Origin: Batillaria attramentaria
Taxonomy: Eukaryota > Mollusca > Gastropoda > Batillariidae
Direction of reading: 5' to 3'
Assembly (NCBI GenBank): GCA_018292915.2
Contig: JACVVK020000037.1
Location: 334,501-398,500 of the forward strand
DNA length: 64,000 nucleotides
The notes under the pieces are model-generated. The model worked only from the letters and a program-made list of their open reading frames with translations. It did not search any database and was not told the DNA's origin. The first letter of the stretch is position 1. The number at the start of each line of letters is the position of its first letter. The position numbers and the translations under genes are program-made. Of the stretch, positions 1-11,490 are shown in pieces.

Positions 1-1310
1 ATTCCGCGAGTCACATAACCGTACTCGCCCAACACAATATTTTACCGACACATCCGTGAAGGTCAATGGACGGTGTTTTATACCTTCCTTGTAAATTCGG
101 CCTCTCAGCTGGCTTGTAAACTCAGTTCCCCATAAATTCATCTGAATCCGCCTTTGTAGGACTGAAGTCGACAGTAGCTTGAAAGGCTTGGCCAGACTGT
201 GTGCTATCCAGAGCTTTTTTCTAATTGTCTGCAAGGCAAGAAAGACAAATGGAATTCTTCTGCCTGTTTTTCTCAGGCGAGGCGGGGGGAGACAGCGAGG
301 AGGGAAACAGGTGAATTGGTATCCAGCAAGCAGCTTTGGATTTCTGGGAAATAATTGCCCACCATATGTGCGGGATCAAGTGGAGGTAACAAAAGTTAGT
401 GGCTGTGGTGTCAGATTAGGTGCCCTTGTCGTGTGCAGCTCAGCAAGTGGGGTTGAATTTGAAATCGTAAGTCTGGTTACTGGAAACTGTCGCTGATTCG
501 GGCATCGCATCGCATTGTGCTGACCGCTTTTGGAGTTTTAGGCTGGTTTGAGGCGCTGTTCAATATGTTTAAACAATAGCTTTTATATCTCCGTCAATAA
601 TAATTATATGTATTTTGATTATAGTTTTATTTTCAATTTTATAATTGCTATCAAAATCCGGTATGGTTTTGCTTGATTTTCTTTGATTCGCGTACCCAGC
701 AGAAAGGCCGCATAGACATGCAAAGGTTATTTTATTCGGCAACAGGTTTAAAAAAAAAAGGGGGGGGGGGAGGGGTCAATTATTCATTATAGGACGCTTG
801 ATTTCGAAATGGCTGATGACTGCAAAGCTGCATCCAACAATGGTCTCTCTTTGTCAGTCTCCAGCTACTGTTCTCTTGTCTTGGCACGAGGATTTAGGAG
901 GTGGGGGTGGGGGTGTGTGTAGAGGGGTGGATTGTAAGTAAGTAATGAGGGGAAGGGGTGAGAGTTGTAGTCAGTGCTTCTGTTTAAAAAAAAACAAAAA
1001 AAAAAACTGAGGAGCTGAGTCTTGGACGGTTGAGGCCGGAAATGTTGTCTAACGACTAACGTTACTCTTACTATGACTCAGCATCGAATCGACAATACTA
1101 CAAACCATTATTTTGTTTCCGTTGAGTGTTTGATTTTTTTATACCTTCCTACGTGTGTGGTTGCTTTCCGTCTTGTAACCAAAATTTCTTTTGACAAATC
1201 CTGACAGCTAGGTTTTACTGACTAATTAGTACCAGTACTCAGTGAAACTCAGTGATGAGAGTCAGCGAAAAGTTATGCGTTATCAAGATGCCCGGTTTTG
1301 TACCACAACC
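1..1310. other. Unique non-coding DNA, no gene seen
   Basis: No recognisable gene or exon. Short low-complexity patches occur: an A-run followed by a G-run near 750-775 and G/GT-rich sequence near 896-960. The 105-codon ORF at 179-496 has no domain, and nothing around it supports transcription. Confidence 0.5.
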
Positions 1311-1328
1311 ACCACTACTACTACTACA

Positions 1329-1330
<2 letters not shown>

Positions 1331-1416
<86 letters not shown>
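1331..1416. repeat. (TG)n microsatellite, about 43 units
   Basis: Uninterrupted TG dinucleotides preceded by a short CTA/CCA trinucleotide patch (about 1307-1327) and followed by GCTT repeats. Any ORF through it reads as alternating Val-Cys and is an artefact. Confidence 0.97.
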
Positions 1417-1419
<3 letters not shown>

Positions 1420-1559
1420 TTGCTTGCTTGCTTATTTGACTTATATAAAATTAAGAGTCCTATTATAGTGAACGGAGCAGCTGCATGGATCTGAAGACAA
1501 TTATCTGTTTTACATGTTACCTTTTAAAACAGACAAAGTATTTTTGACTTTTGAATCAA

Positions 1560-1560
1560 C

Positions 1561-1593
<33 letters not shown>

Positions 1594-1594
1594 C
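1560..1594. repeat. (TGA)n trinucleotide microsatellite
   Basis: About eleven TGA/GAT units in a row, no interruption. Confidence 0.9.
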
Positions 1595-1599
1595 AGCTA

Positions 1600-2755
1600 A
1601 TAATACTATTTATAGGGTGTCTTTCCCTGACGGCCAAGCTCTAGCCGCCATAAACTTACAGTGATAAAGATACTCAAGAATCAATCACTGCACCACAGTT
1701 TACGGATCCAGCAAATCTGTACCAAACGGCAAGACAATCACTTGACTCAGTAGTAGGTACTAGACGAGACCTTACAGCATTCCGCCAGGTATACATACAC
1801 CCTGGTACTGCTCTAGTACTAACTGTACACCTCCCAGATCCTCACCCTACACACACAGCCTGCATCTGGCACCAGTCTCCTTGTATTGGCTGCTGCCTGT
1901 TGTCTTGGAGGCTGCCGGGATTAATTGCCCACTGGCCCGTGGTTGTGTCAGGGCCGGCCCTTGTTATTGTTGTCAGTTGCCGCTGCTGTTCGAGTCCTCA
2001 CTGTTTGCTGGATGGTGGTGGGGTTGGTGGTGTAGCGGCTGTAGTCACGGGGTGTAATCAAAATAGGCGCGTGTGTTTCTAGTGCTACATCGCTTCAAAA
2101 GATTCGGCGATGATTAGTTGCTAACTCGTGTATGATTATTTGAAATATTGGCGTGTACAATCGCGTGTGTGGTTCAGTGATAAATAGCCCCTTTCTTATA
2201 TTCACGCCGACACACCGGCCGAAGTCCGTCGGAAACACTAACTCGGTTTTGCGCATGACACCCTAGACTAAGATGCTTTAAAATACCACCCCCACCTCAC
2301 CCCCACCCCCTACCCCCAAAATCAGAAAAAAATCCAGAAGCCAAAGACCCTTGTGTAGGGTACATTTAAACAAATTCCAATATTCCACTTTTTTTGCAAT
2401 GCTAGCAGCGATCACCTACCCCCTCATTCCTCTGTCGTCTGCAGATACAAATATCCCACATGATGCCGGACTCAGTTTTTTTTTTGTTTTTTTTTTAAAC
2501 TGTTTTCACTATTACCTGGCATCAGTGAAACTTGTTTTTAACAAAGCAAGCAAAAACTCAGATTGCCATTTTTTTAAACTCAAATTTAAAAGGGGTAAAA
2601 ATTCTGTACTAAATTTAGCGGAATTGTTACGACATGCTATTAGTGACGTGTAACCGACCTTTCGAGCGGAGCAGCACCGGATCTCTCACGTCAATTTTGA
2701 TTACATCCCGTGGTAGTAGTCTGCGGGCGATTGTTTTGGTGGATGTGGGATGCGG
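1600..2755. other. Unique non-coding DNA with a possible regulatory patch at 1895-2080
   Basis: Nothing gene-like. Around 1895-2080 there is a repeat-free GC-balanced stretch containing GGGATTAATTGCCC (a homeodomain-type core) and CCTTGTTATTGTTGTCA (Sox-type ACAAT cores on the opposite strand). This could be a conserved regulatory element, but no comparison was possible. Confidence 0.3.
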
Positions 2756-2757
2756 GG

Positions 2758-2777
2758 TGGGGGGGGGGGGGGGGGGG
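2758..2777. repeat. G-run, interrupted to about 2800
   Basis: A run of about 20 G followed by A-interrupted G tracts (GGGGAGGGGGTAGGGG). It has G-quadruplex potential on the plus strand. Confidence 0.85.
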
Positions 2778-2955
2778 AGGGGGGAGGGGGTAGGGGAGAT
2801 GTAAATGGTGGGTGGGGTAGGTAGTTTTGATTTCCTTTCCCTTTGTGCCACTTTTACGACTGGTTTGTTAGTTCCCTGGCTTTATACAGACAGCTCTGTT
2901 TCACTGAGGTGAACTGGCTGCACTGTACTTCTTGTGGCAGGACCATTCTTGCTTA

Positions 2956-2958
<3 letters not shown>

Positions 2959-3035
<77 letters not shown>

Positions 3036-3049
3036 GTCTGTGTGTGTGT
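2959..3049. repeat. (GT)n microsatellite, about 38 units plus a short second array
   Basis: Perfect GT from 2959 to 3034, then TGTC, then five more TG units. Confidence 0.97.
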
Positions 3050-4258
3050 TAAAGATGGGGGCAGGAGTGAAACCGATGCTCCGATTGAATGGACTTGGGA
3101 GAAAAAGAGGACACACATTGTTTATATATGAGTTTCGCCTGTTGGTTGTCGAATACAGCATCATGAAATATAATACATGAACTGATCCAAAAGCATTGGT
3201 CGCCTCTGAAGTTCATACAAATATCCCTCTCTATTCATCTCTAGGCGTCTTGTAAGAAAGTAATCCAGAGAAGAAAGCTTTGCACAGTTGCTTTTGTTTT
3301 GGGCCAGTGTAGTTTTGTTTCTTTGTTTCCACCTCTTTCTAATCCTGACGGAATTAGCTGGCTTTCTTGCCAACAGTTGTGTCTTCCTTCAAGTGAAATC
3401 CAAAGTCGGCTCGGATAATGCCTGTCTGACAAAAGATACCCCGCAACTCTAGCAACAGAAACCACCCTGGGGAGGTCTGACATAAGTTACATCCCCTTCG
3501 ACATTGCTTACCTCCCCTTATCAGGGGCCAGCACCACCTGATTGTGGCATGTCAAACTTTGCCAGGCTTCTTGTCTACCTTGATTGTTGCGTAAGCTTTG
3601 TTTCTTTCCAGATAGCGAGCCTCGATCGGGAGCTTTGAGACATCTTCCTTCTGCTTCTGTGAAATCTTTCTGTTTACACGCCGCTTGTAATAGGCGCGGG
3701 ACGGGCTTCTCTGCTTTTAGTTTGTTTGTGAACCGGGGATGTTTCTGTTCCGGATAGAATCTTGACACCATCCACCCGTCGCATCCTTTGTTTGTGACAA
3801 CGTGAGGGATGGGTGGGATGCTGGGTGGAATTGTTGAGGCAATAGGACGGTGTTAAAATGGCCGTATCCCTGTCAGGTTGGTTAGATCTAAAGGCGCGAT
3901 ACATCTCTCCTATCCGGGCATTTGCCGTGGTATGTAGTAGACGTCAGATGCTGAGTGGTGAAGAACAAAATACGACCAACACCTTTAGCTTATCTCGCCG
4001 TCATGCAAGGCTTGGAATGTTCGATGGGTTGAGCTCCTTACTTGTAGTCTGTCTTTATTTCTTACTTTGAAACCGAATTTCCATGATGATGTAAATGTCG
4101 TTGCGGCGACATTTTGCGTTTTCTCTTCTGTTTAAGTAAATGAAACAGTGTTTAGACAATTAGACAATATTATTACAGATTATCCTCACAACAGATCTTG
4201 TATTATCCAGATTACATCAAAGATGAGTCAACTATGAATTCACCGACACACTGTACGC
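3050..4258. other. Unique non-coding DNA, no gene seen
   Basis: Overlapping short ORFs occur on both strands here, for example 3508-3771 and 3674-3904 on the minus strand. None has a recognisable domain, signal peptide or biased composition. No transposon similarity noted. Confidence 0.45.
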
Positions 4259-4260
4259 CT

Positions 4261-4361
4261 TTTGGTTTTTTCTTTTGTTTTTTGTTTGTTTGTTTTGTTT
4301 TTTGTTTGTTGTTTGTTAATTGGTTGGTTGGTTGTGTCTGTGGGGGGGGGGGGGGGGGGGG
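4261..4361 (+). repeat. T/TTTG-rich tract running into a G-run
   Basis: About 80 bases of TTTG and TTG-type sequence (TTTGTTTGTTTGTTTTG and similar), then GGTTGGTTGGTTG and a run of about 20 G. It is one of several such compound tracts with the same T-rich to G-run polarity in this window. Confidence 0.85.
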
Positions 4362-4457
4362 AGCACAAAAGAATTTAAGACTAGCCGGTTCGAAACGGTA
4401 TTTTATTCTCAGTGCAGAATTGACATCAGCAAAGTTCCAAGCCGACCCCATCCCATG

Positions 4458-4459
<2 letters not shown>

Positions 4460-4507
<48 letters not shown>
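4460..4507. repeat. (CA)n microsatellite, about 24 units
   Basis: Perfect CA dinucleotides followed by a short CT patch. Confidence 0.96.
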
Positions 4508-4508
<1 letters not shown>

Positions 4509-4559
4509 CTCTTTCTCTCTCTACCTGCCCTGTGTTTGTTTCTTCAAAGATCTGCAGGC

Positions 4560-5268
4560 GAGGTTGGGGCCTGTACCCGAACAGCCGAGACGCTTCAGTC
4601 AGTGAGATAGTGAGTTGTGATAATAGGTAACAGGAGATGGGTTTTGATGCAAGGAGAGGGGGTATCTTTCCTCAAAGTCCCGCTATTGTTTGCCGAAACT
4701 TTGGAAGCCCTCAGGAAACGCTCGTTGCGCCTAAGTGTTGAAAGACGGGGGCAAGGTGGCAACAGCAGGTAAATGCATATCATTGCTTGACAGGCGAACA
4801 CCTGGATATTGATGGTAGGGTTGTGAGTTTTGAAACGTTGGTTAAAGGTTGAGATTTTTTTTTCAGGTGAAATGATCTATGGGCGTAGTGGAACGTAGGA
4901 GACATTTTCTGAATTTCAGTTCCTTGTTTAGGACAACTTACTGTTCCGGATCTGCAGTCCAGATTTGAAGATCATGCCAGAAAAAATTCCACAATCAGTG
5001 GCTCGTTTTTTGCTGTTGTTGTTTTTTCTCTTGTGAAGTAAAACAGCCGTGTGAACGATGTGAATAGTAATAAAGTCAGGTAGCAGTAATGCCCAGAAAA
5101 CGCTGATGACGTCTGTCCAGTTTATTGCACTACAGGTTGTAGAAAAGTAACAATGAGTATGAACAAACACAGCTTATTGTAATGCTCATAGTGGAATAAA
5201 TACATTGTGACAGTATTGCAATGGCAGACAAAATCCATCTGTATTTAAGGTGAATCAAAACTACAAAG
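4560..5268. other. Unique non-coding DNA, no gene seen
   Basis: No exon-like or repeat-like sequence recognised. Minus-strand ORFs at 4595-4801 and 4928-5170 have no recognisable features. Confidence 0.4.
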
Positions 5269-5278
5269 GGGGGGGGGG

Positions 5279-5320
<42 letters not shown>
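5269..5320. repeat. G-run followed by (GA)n microsatellite
   Basis: Roughly 12 G, then AAGAGAGA through 5320, about 19 GA units. Confidence 0.95.
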
Positions 5321-5322
<2 letters not shown>

Positions 5323-5559
5323 CCACAAAGATTGCCCCGCCTCTTGGACAAATGCGAGAAACACTGTATATATTAATTAAAATTATTGCTGAAATACGCG
5401 AGGCCGGGAACAGAGGTTGGTGTCCACCCAGTGACATGATCGATAGCCATGTCATTCACTAGTACGGTTACGTCTATAGGCTATCACTGAGTTTCGGCGT
5501 GGTGTCAACTATGCTATAAGTATAATTAGGTGGTTCGAATATCACAGTTCGAGGACGAC

Positions 5560-5667
5560 GTTGTCTGTACCTATACACTAGTAGTCAGTCTTTTGGGCTT
5601 TCAACTTCCGACACGCCTGCTGCTGGACTTGGTGAACTGAAGCACACAGAGGTCTCGCCCCTCACAG
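5560..5667 (+). other. Possible non-coding exon ending in a splice donor
   Basis: A low-repeat stretch ends in CTCACAG followed by GTAAAC at 5668, a good match to the metazoan 5' splice site. There is no ORF of note and no partner acceptor was identified. A single donor match of this quality is expected by chance in 64 kb, so this is only a candidate. Confidence 0.12.
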
Positions 5668-6006
5668 GTAAACACCCCGTTCTGGCTGTCCACTCCCCCA
5701 GGGTCAGTTTATTCCGTCCATCGTAGCAGCGATCTGCCTTTGTAGGTATCGCGGCTTCCAGAAACAGCGGGGTTTGTTTTAAATACGGCAGGTAGAGCCA
5801 GCCCCAGGTAGCGTATCAGTCTCGGAAAGCACTCTGTATCTCTCCACATGACGTTTGTCGTGCTGCGTCTTCTACGGCTCGCCCACGCGGCTTTCAACCG
5901 CAGGGACCACAAGCGGATTCAGGTGGGGAAACCGAACGTGCTTGGAGAGGGCGCTAGAAGAAATCCTTCTTTACAAAAATATGTTAGCATATTATCTCTA
6001 GCATAT

Positions 6007-6297
6007 CATGCCGTGTGCATAAGCGGATTCCTTTCTCTAATGCAGTGGTATCTAGCAACACAACGAGGGAAGCACATGTAGTTTGATATAACTGAAACAT
6101 GGAAAGAAAGCAGTAAATCCATGGACGTCATTTCACTGAGGAAAGACCAACACGTCAATCTCTTCCATCTTGAAATCATCCCTTTTCCCATGGAATGACG
6201 TCATGGACGTACTGTGTTTTGCCCACAATACACTGCAGAGTAAAGGGGCGGGGCTTTGGCCTCGGGGCTTGCTGTGTAAAGTCGTCGATTGGCTGAC
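6007..6297 (+). repeat. Dispersed repeat F, copy 1
   Basis: About 290 bases alignable by eye to 13447-13724 in the same orientation. Shared blocks in order are ATGCCGTG..ATAAGC, AGGGAAGCACATGTA, CATCTTGAAATCA, AATGACGTCAT, GACGTACTGTG, AAAGGGGCGGGGCT and GACCTCGGGG-like sequence. It carries TGACGTCA (6196-6203) and GGGGCGGGGC (6245-6254), a full CRE and a GC box. Copies differ by many substitutions and small indels, so the family is old. No coding potential; class unknown (degenerate transposon or duplicated regulatory module). Confidence 0.75.
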
Positions 6298-6299
6298 TC

Positions 6300-7260
6300 G
6301 GTGGCAGGTATGCTTGAGACGCGGTTGGATCAGTTCGGGTATGATGTCACCGCTGTTCTAGCGCGACATGAGTCCAGACCTGGACATATTCCTGGATCTG
6401 AAGGATTCATGACCAAACTGGTTGGATCCATAATCTCTTTGACACTGATGTAACCTCAGTGGTCGGATCTGGCGAAACGTCTTCACACACTCAGAAACAA
6501 TGAAAAAGAAACAACAACAAAAGATAAAGGAACGACTAGGTTTGGACTGGCATTGCCCCTTTAGGTGTGATTACAGCGAGACTGAAAAACTTCTGAGGTT
6601 TTTTTTTTTTTTTTTTTTTCCCACGGCCGATCCGCCCGGGACGTTGGTGCCTGCAGCCACTTTGTATGGCACGGACACAAGGCGCAGCTTCTGTTGTAAG
6701 AAGACACCCGTGTTTCGGAGCACCCCAGCGCTTTGTTTTAATATGCCACGGAAATTAGCCCCCTTTAGCGTGCCAAAGACCCTGTTTGCCCCTTCTTGCC
6801 CTCAGGTCCCTATTACACTTAATTGAAGCCCTCCCGTGCCCGCGCGGGATTTTGATACGGCGGCGTAGATGGGTACATTGTTTTGGCTGCCTGTTCCCTG
6901 CACCCTGCCTGCACCCAAAGTACTGGTCTGTCCCGGGAAGGCCTTGTCAGCTAGCTGCCAGGAGGCCTGCCAAACAATATCCTCCAATCTTGACGTATCC
7001 ACATCAACATCTTCACGGACTTTGCTCTAGTTGGTTGAAATCACCTGGCAGGTCGGGTTCCAATGGCGTTTGTTTTACAAATACATATTGTTCACGGTTT
7101 CGCGGAAAAGCCGGTAGGGGAGGAATACTGGATGGGATGTGAGTGAATGTGGCCGGGATGGAGATAGCTTGGGAAAGGTATTCTTATTGTATCCAGACTA
7201 CATTATTGTCCACTTGACGAAGAAGATACGAGAGGGGACCAGCTCTGGACTGGCGTCACT
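6300..7260. other. Unique DNA; poly-T and a repeat-free GC-balanced patch
   Basis: A T20-class run lies at about 6600-6620. The stretch 6720-7060 is free of simple repeats and has homeodomain-like cores (GGAAATTAGCCCCC near 6750, CACTTAATTGAAGC near 6820). The 118-codon ORF at 6786-7142 has no recognisable domain. It is a candidate conserved non-coding element, unproven. Confidence 0.3.
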
Positions 7261-7270
7261 GGTTTGAGTG

Positions 7271-7555
7271 AATTTGAATTATACTATTTTAGCCTCGGAC
7301 ACACAGAGTCCAGTGCCAGCTTCACTGAAACGCTGCCTCAAAACCCACCTATTTAAAACTGATTACTGATTTACTCTGCCCTTCCACACCGTGTCAGCCT
7401 ACTTGTTGTGAGATATTGTTTAACTTTGAATGTTCCCTGTGAGTCTGTGTGTATGAAAGTGGTGTATGTAGTTATGATGTACGGCGCTTAGAGCCTGTTT
7501 CATTTCATGTATAGGCGCCTTATAAGTCGTCATTATTATTATTATTATTATTATA
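7271..7555 (+). mobile_element. 5'-truncated LINE, 3' end with (ATT)n tail, copy 1
   Basis: The 5' part encodes the tail of a reverse-transcriptase ORF: the last residues read SLKRCLKTHLFKTDY then stop (TGA near 7370), a pattern common at the C-terminus of non-LTR retrotransposon ORF2. After a 3' UTR comes a stem-loop-like GGCGCTTAGAGCC..ATAGGCGCCTTATAAG block and (ATT)n to about 7552. It is nearly identical over about 230 bases to 44027-44250 on the minus strand, so the family was active recently. The clade cannot be assigned from this fragment. Confidence 0.82.
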
Positions 7556-7559
7556 AATA

Positions 7560-9185
7560 AATGGTATTTGTAGGACGCATTTCTGAACAATGAAACTCAA
7601 TGTGCCAGTTACTCACCGACACTCACGCACGTTTTACAAAGATGGACAGACATATACTGGTGAAACTGACTAATTACACAGGAAATAACTGGAAGGCGTT
7701 GCGAATTAGTAACGTTTTAAGATTACTCCTGGCAGACAGTGTTGGCGCATTTCTCAAATTCGCAGGCAGGGAGTTCCATAAGGTTGGTGCAACAAAACCG
7801 AAAGAGCGCTCGCCAACAGATTTCCAGCTGCGCTTGGGAATTGTTCAATGACAGAATGGACAGCTGGGGAAAGTACACGCAGCATGAGGATGCAGTTGGT
7901 AAATGAACATTCTGCTCGTTCAGTTGCCGTCTATCGGCTGTCTTAGGCAGTTGTAGTGGCTGGACGTCTGGGTATATCATCAGCTGCTGCGTAATGTGAC
8001 CGGACATGGTTGGACAGGTTCGATAACCACACTTGCAATGCACAGTACATCACCAGCGCCATCTACGACAGTTCCGCCAATGGCCAGTTCATAAAATGAC
8101 AGATAATGGGGAGTTTTGAAGTAGGAACAGGAGCTTCTTCATTGCGTGCATGAAATTGTGTTTGAAGGAATAATAATATTATGGGGAACACGGCACACCG
8201 ACATTTCGTCCCCAAGCATTTCAGAGTTGCCGCCATTTCGTCACAGTCCTCAGTTCGTCACCGTGGGCAGGATGGCCTCCAACGTTCCGTCGCTTGGGAC
8301 AGTCGTCACCAGTCATATTTGTTAACCTATTAGCGTCTAAATTTGGACCACGCGTGGGGAGAAGACAGAAGGCGGAGAAAACTTCCTTCATACGATAATG
8401 GCAAACCTGGGTTGCTACTTCAGTGAACACGATATTTCCGCATCTCGTGCGAGGACAGGGACTCTCGCAGCATATGTGTCAATACAGGAGGATGTAAATG
8501 ATTATTCTGTATTCATCCTCGTATTTATTCTCCTTTAATTAATCGTGGCCACACAGCGTTGTTTTTTTCCTCATTCGTTGCCGATTTTGAAAAAAAAAAA
8601 AGTTAAATAAAAACGGCTGCTGAAAAAAAAAAGTTTCATTCTTTAGGGCTTCAGCGCAAAGAGTCAAAAGCATCCCTAACCCGACTTCGTAGCAATTTTT
8701 GAGCCGAGGAAGCAGGAAAAATCCTCATAATGAGGGCCAATGCCTGTGTTCACGTGTCGCCCGGTAGACAAGGAAGCTAGGTGTCAAACAATGCAGAGCT
8801 AATGGCCCCACACAAGAACATGGTGTTTGTTCGTGAATCTTTTGAAGACTGTGACAACTTTCCCTCTTGTGAACCCCTGCTTCGTGTTGGCAAACAACCT
8901 CTGGTCTTTGAAGACGTGAACTGAAGGTCGCTGTTGTGAACGCCTCGAAACTTGTCCTTCTGTCTTAAACGTGCAATACCTTTTGTCCACGGAAACGGTA
9001 TTTCCATGTGTTGATTAGGTCCCTAGGTGTCTACGGGAAAAAAAGCTACTGTTTCAAAAGCGGCTATCGTCAAATTTTGTGGTGTTTTTGTTTAGTTTTT
9101 GTTAATACAATGTCGCCAATAAATGATTTTCTTTAAGATCTGAACTGCGTATTTGGGGGTCTATATTAAAAGAGAGAGGGCGGCA
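7560..9185. other. Unique non-coding DNA, no gene seen
   Basis: No recognisable gene, RNA or mobile element. A-runs at about 8590-8630. Minus-strand ORFs at 7723-8043 and 8777-9007 show no domains. Confidence 0.4.
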
Positions 9186-9187
9186 AT

Positions 9188-9382
9188 CGATGACGATGAT
9201 GGTGATGATGTTGACGGTGATACTAATGATGATGGTGACGACGACGATGATAATTGTGACGACGACGACTGATGATGACAATGATGACGGCGATGACGAC
9301 AGTAATAATGGTGACGACGACGATAATAATTGTGACGACACGACGACGACGACGACGTTGATGATGATGATGATGATGATGA
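9188..9382. repeat. Degenerate (GAT/GAC)n trinucleotide tract
   Basis: About 195 bases of GAT, GAC and GGT triplets with TAA interruptions, ending in a purer ATG/GAT run. ORFs across it encode Asp/Met-rich or Ser-rich low-complexity peptides on the two strands and should not be annotated as proteins. Confidence 0.92.
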
Positions 9383-9436
9383 TTGAAATTTCACAGAGTT
9401 GAGCTTCTGACCCTTGTCAGTGCTCAGACGCAAACA

Positions 9437-9461
9437 GAGAGAGAGAGAGAGGGAGAGAGAC
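9437..9461. repeat. Short (GA)n microsatellite
   Basis: About 12 GA units with one interrupting G. Confidence 0.85.
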
Positions 9462-9469
9462 CCGCTATC

Positions 9470-11290
9470 TTACACTTCAGTCCCATTTTTCATGCGTTGT
9501 AATGCAGGTGTGTGAGTGATGTACTGGGTCAGGCCGTAACAGTATCAAGACAGGGCCTTACATCCATCCTACTTTATCTGTCTGTCATAAGAGGAAGGAA
9601 TAAGCGACCTGCCGATAGCCTTTTTCACACGCTGCTCACACAATCAGTCCGGGCTCCAGCTGAAGGGGAAGAAACTTGCCACGCTCGGCTGTTTCGTATG
9701 ACGGGAGTAAAAACGTTTCTTTTGCACTGACATCTTGTACAAAATCGTAGGGTGGCCTGAATTTTTATTTCTTCTGAATAATAAAAATACAAACTTGTAC
9801 AGATATGATTGATATAGCTGAAGGGGTGTTTTATCTTTCAGTGGTCCTCCCCCCCTTTTTTGTAAGGGGTTAAGAACGCTTGTTCTAATGTCATTTCAGA
9901 CTATACATAGGTTGCGTAGCAAACAAAATAAACTGAACATCTTATTTCCTTAAAATCTCCTGGTGACATCGTTTAAGACATCTCTCAAGAACAAGAAATA
10001 TATTTTGAATTATCTCTCTTTTCTTTCCTTGCACGCTAACACTTGTTTTAATTATAAAAGATAAAGGTTTTGTAAGATGTCCCAACATCTCCGCTCGGAG
10101 GCAGGGACGTCAAGCAAGAAGATACCAGTCAGCCAACCTCTGCGCTGAATATTCTCTTACTGACAGAAGAGGTCTTTTTCAGCGGCCGTCCAGCTTAGAA
10201 GCAGGGATGCAGCAGGAAAATTGCAGTATTCTTTTGAGGCAAAGGCATGGAAAATGTAAATATGTGTATAATATGTATATTCTTTAAGACTACATCTTTC
10301 AAAGATACCCGATTATTCACTGAATAGCAGTATAGCAGTATAGTGTAGCCAAAGGAGTGAAGTGACTGAAGCGGAAGAAAAAAAAAATGCTACAAAAAAT
10401 CTGTTTGTACAAATTTACATGTTGGAGGCTGTGTGGGGACCGTGACAGTCACATCGCCAGTTCATTATTTACAAAAGTTAAAGCAGCACGAATTACTTTT
10501 TTATGTAAACCATTCAGAAATACGTACAAATTTCACAACTTACTTAGTGTTGGTAATATCGGGTTTTAGGCTGCTGCAGGCTGACGCTGACGCTGAAATA
10601 CAAAAAAGAACAAGAATTTAGCAAGTACATATGTTCATATATATGGCAGACTTTTCCTTGGCGCACATATATCCATCTCGTGGCGCCACATGGCTCGAGG
10701 ACGAAGTACATGTAGTAGAAGAAGCCTGTTGTCGCTAAGCTGTTCTTTATGTGCAAGCCTTCACCCTGCTGTTCATTCTGGTGCGTGTGACAGTATTATT
10801 ATTATAATTATATATGTATATTTGTAGCACCCCTCTCCCCCCCCCCCCAAAAAAAAAAAAATCAATCAACTACGATCAAATAAGCACCGCCAGTCACAAA
10901 CAAACATACCGCTGTACGACAAGCCAGCCAGGTAAAATTTCATTTCATAAAAATTGAGAATTGCATTATTTTTACCGCGAAGCATTTGACGTCAGAGGAA
11001 GTTTCTTTATCCGCGTTATCCCATCAATTTTTGCTGTGTTGCATTTGCAGTTCCTGCGACACCGAACACCTTGCTCTGTGATAATTCTGGGACACACAAA
11101 ACCAGTAATCAGTTACATGCCACGTCACGTCTTATCGTTGTGCAGCGTGTTCCTTGCCTAGTACTGAAGTCGTCAGCAGTCACGTGATACTGTTAACATT
11201 TTCCTCTAAGTCAGAACCGTGCCTGTATAATCTCGTAACTAGATCGTAATGATTCTTCAAACTCTAATGTGCAGACTGACTGTTTCTGCT
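9470..11290. other. Unique non-coding DNA, no gene seen
   Basis: AT-rich with ATTATT/TATA-like patches at 10790-10830 and a C-run directly followed by an A-run at about 10838-10861. No domain in any short ORF and no exon with convincing splice sites. Confidence 0.4.
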
Positions 11291-11297
11291 CCATGTC

Positions 11298-11490
11298 TTA
11301 ACTCTTAACAGCCCGAGCGCGACCACGCCATGCCAGCTATAATATGATGCGGATAAGACTAGTTAAAAAGAACAAGCCACTACACACCAGTAGGAGCCAC
11401 TTCAAGCCACTATTACACCAGGCGTGGGTCTTCCCCGCCAGGCCCGAGACCTCTGCAGATTGCATAATAGTGGCTTTAAGTGGCTTCTAC
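11298..11490 (+). repeat. Dispersed repeat D, copy 1
   Basis: Aligns by eye to the reverse complement of 30660-30828. Shared blocks: TTAACTCTT at the left end, AGCCCGAGCGC, AAGAACAAGCCACT, CACACCAGTAGGAGCCAC, CAAGCCACTATT and CAGATTGCAT. Inside are inverted arms, GAGCCACTTCAAGCCACTAT at 11394 and its near reverse complement ending at 11487, able to form a long hairpin. The left edge begins with TTAA, and another TTAA preceded by CAGAG lies at 11549-11552, which could make this a TTAA-flanked non-autonomous DNA element of about 255 bases. The right edge is uncertain. Confidence 0.65.

Noticed and set aside
9102..9433. Ser-rich and Ile/Val-rich ORFs
   Set aside because: They translate the GAT/GAC triplet tract on the minus strand.
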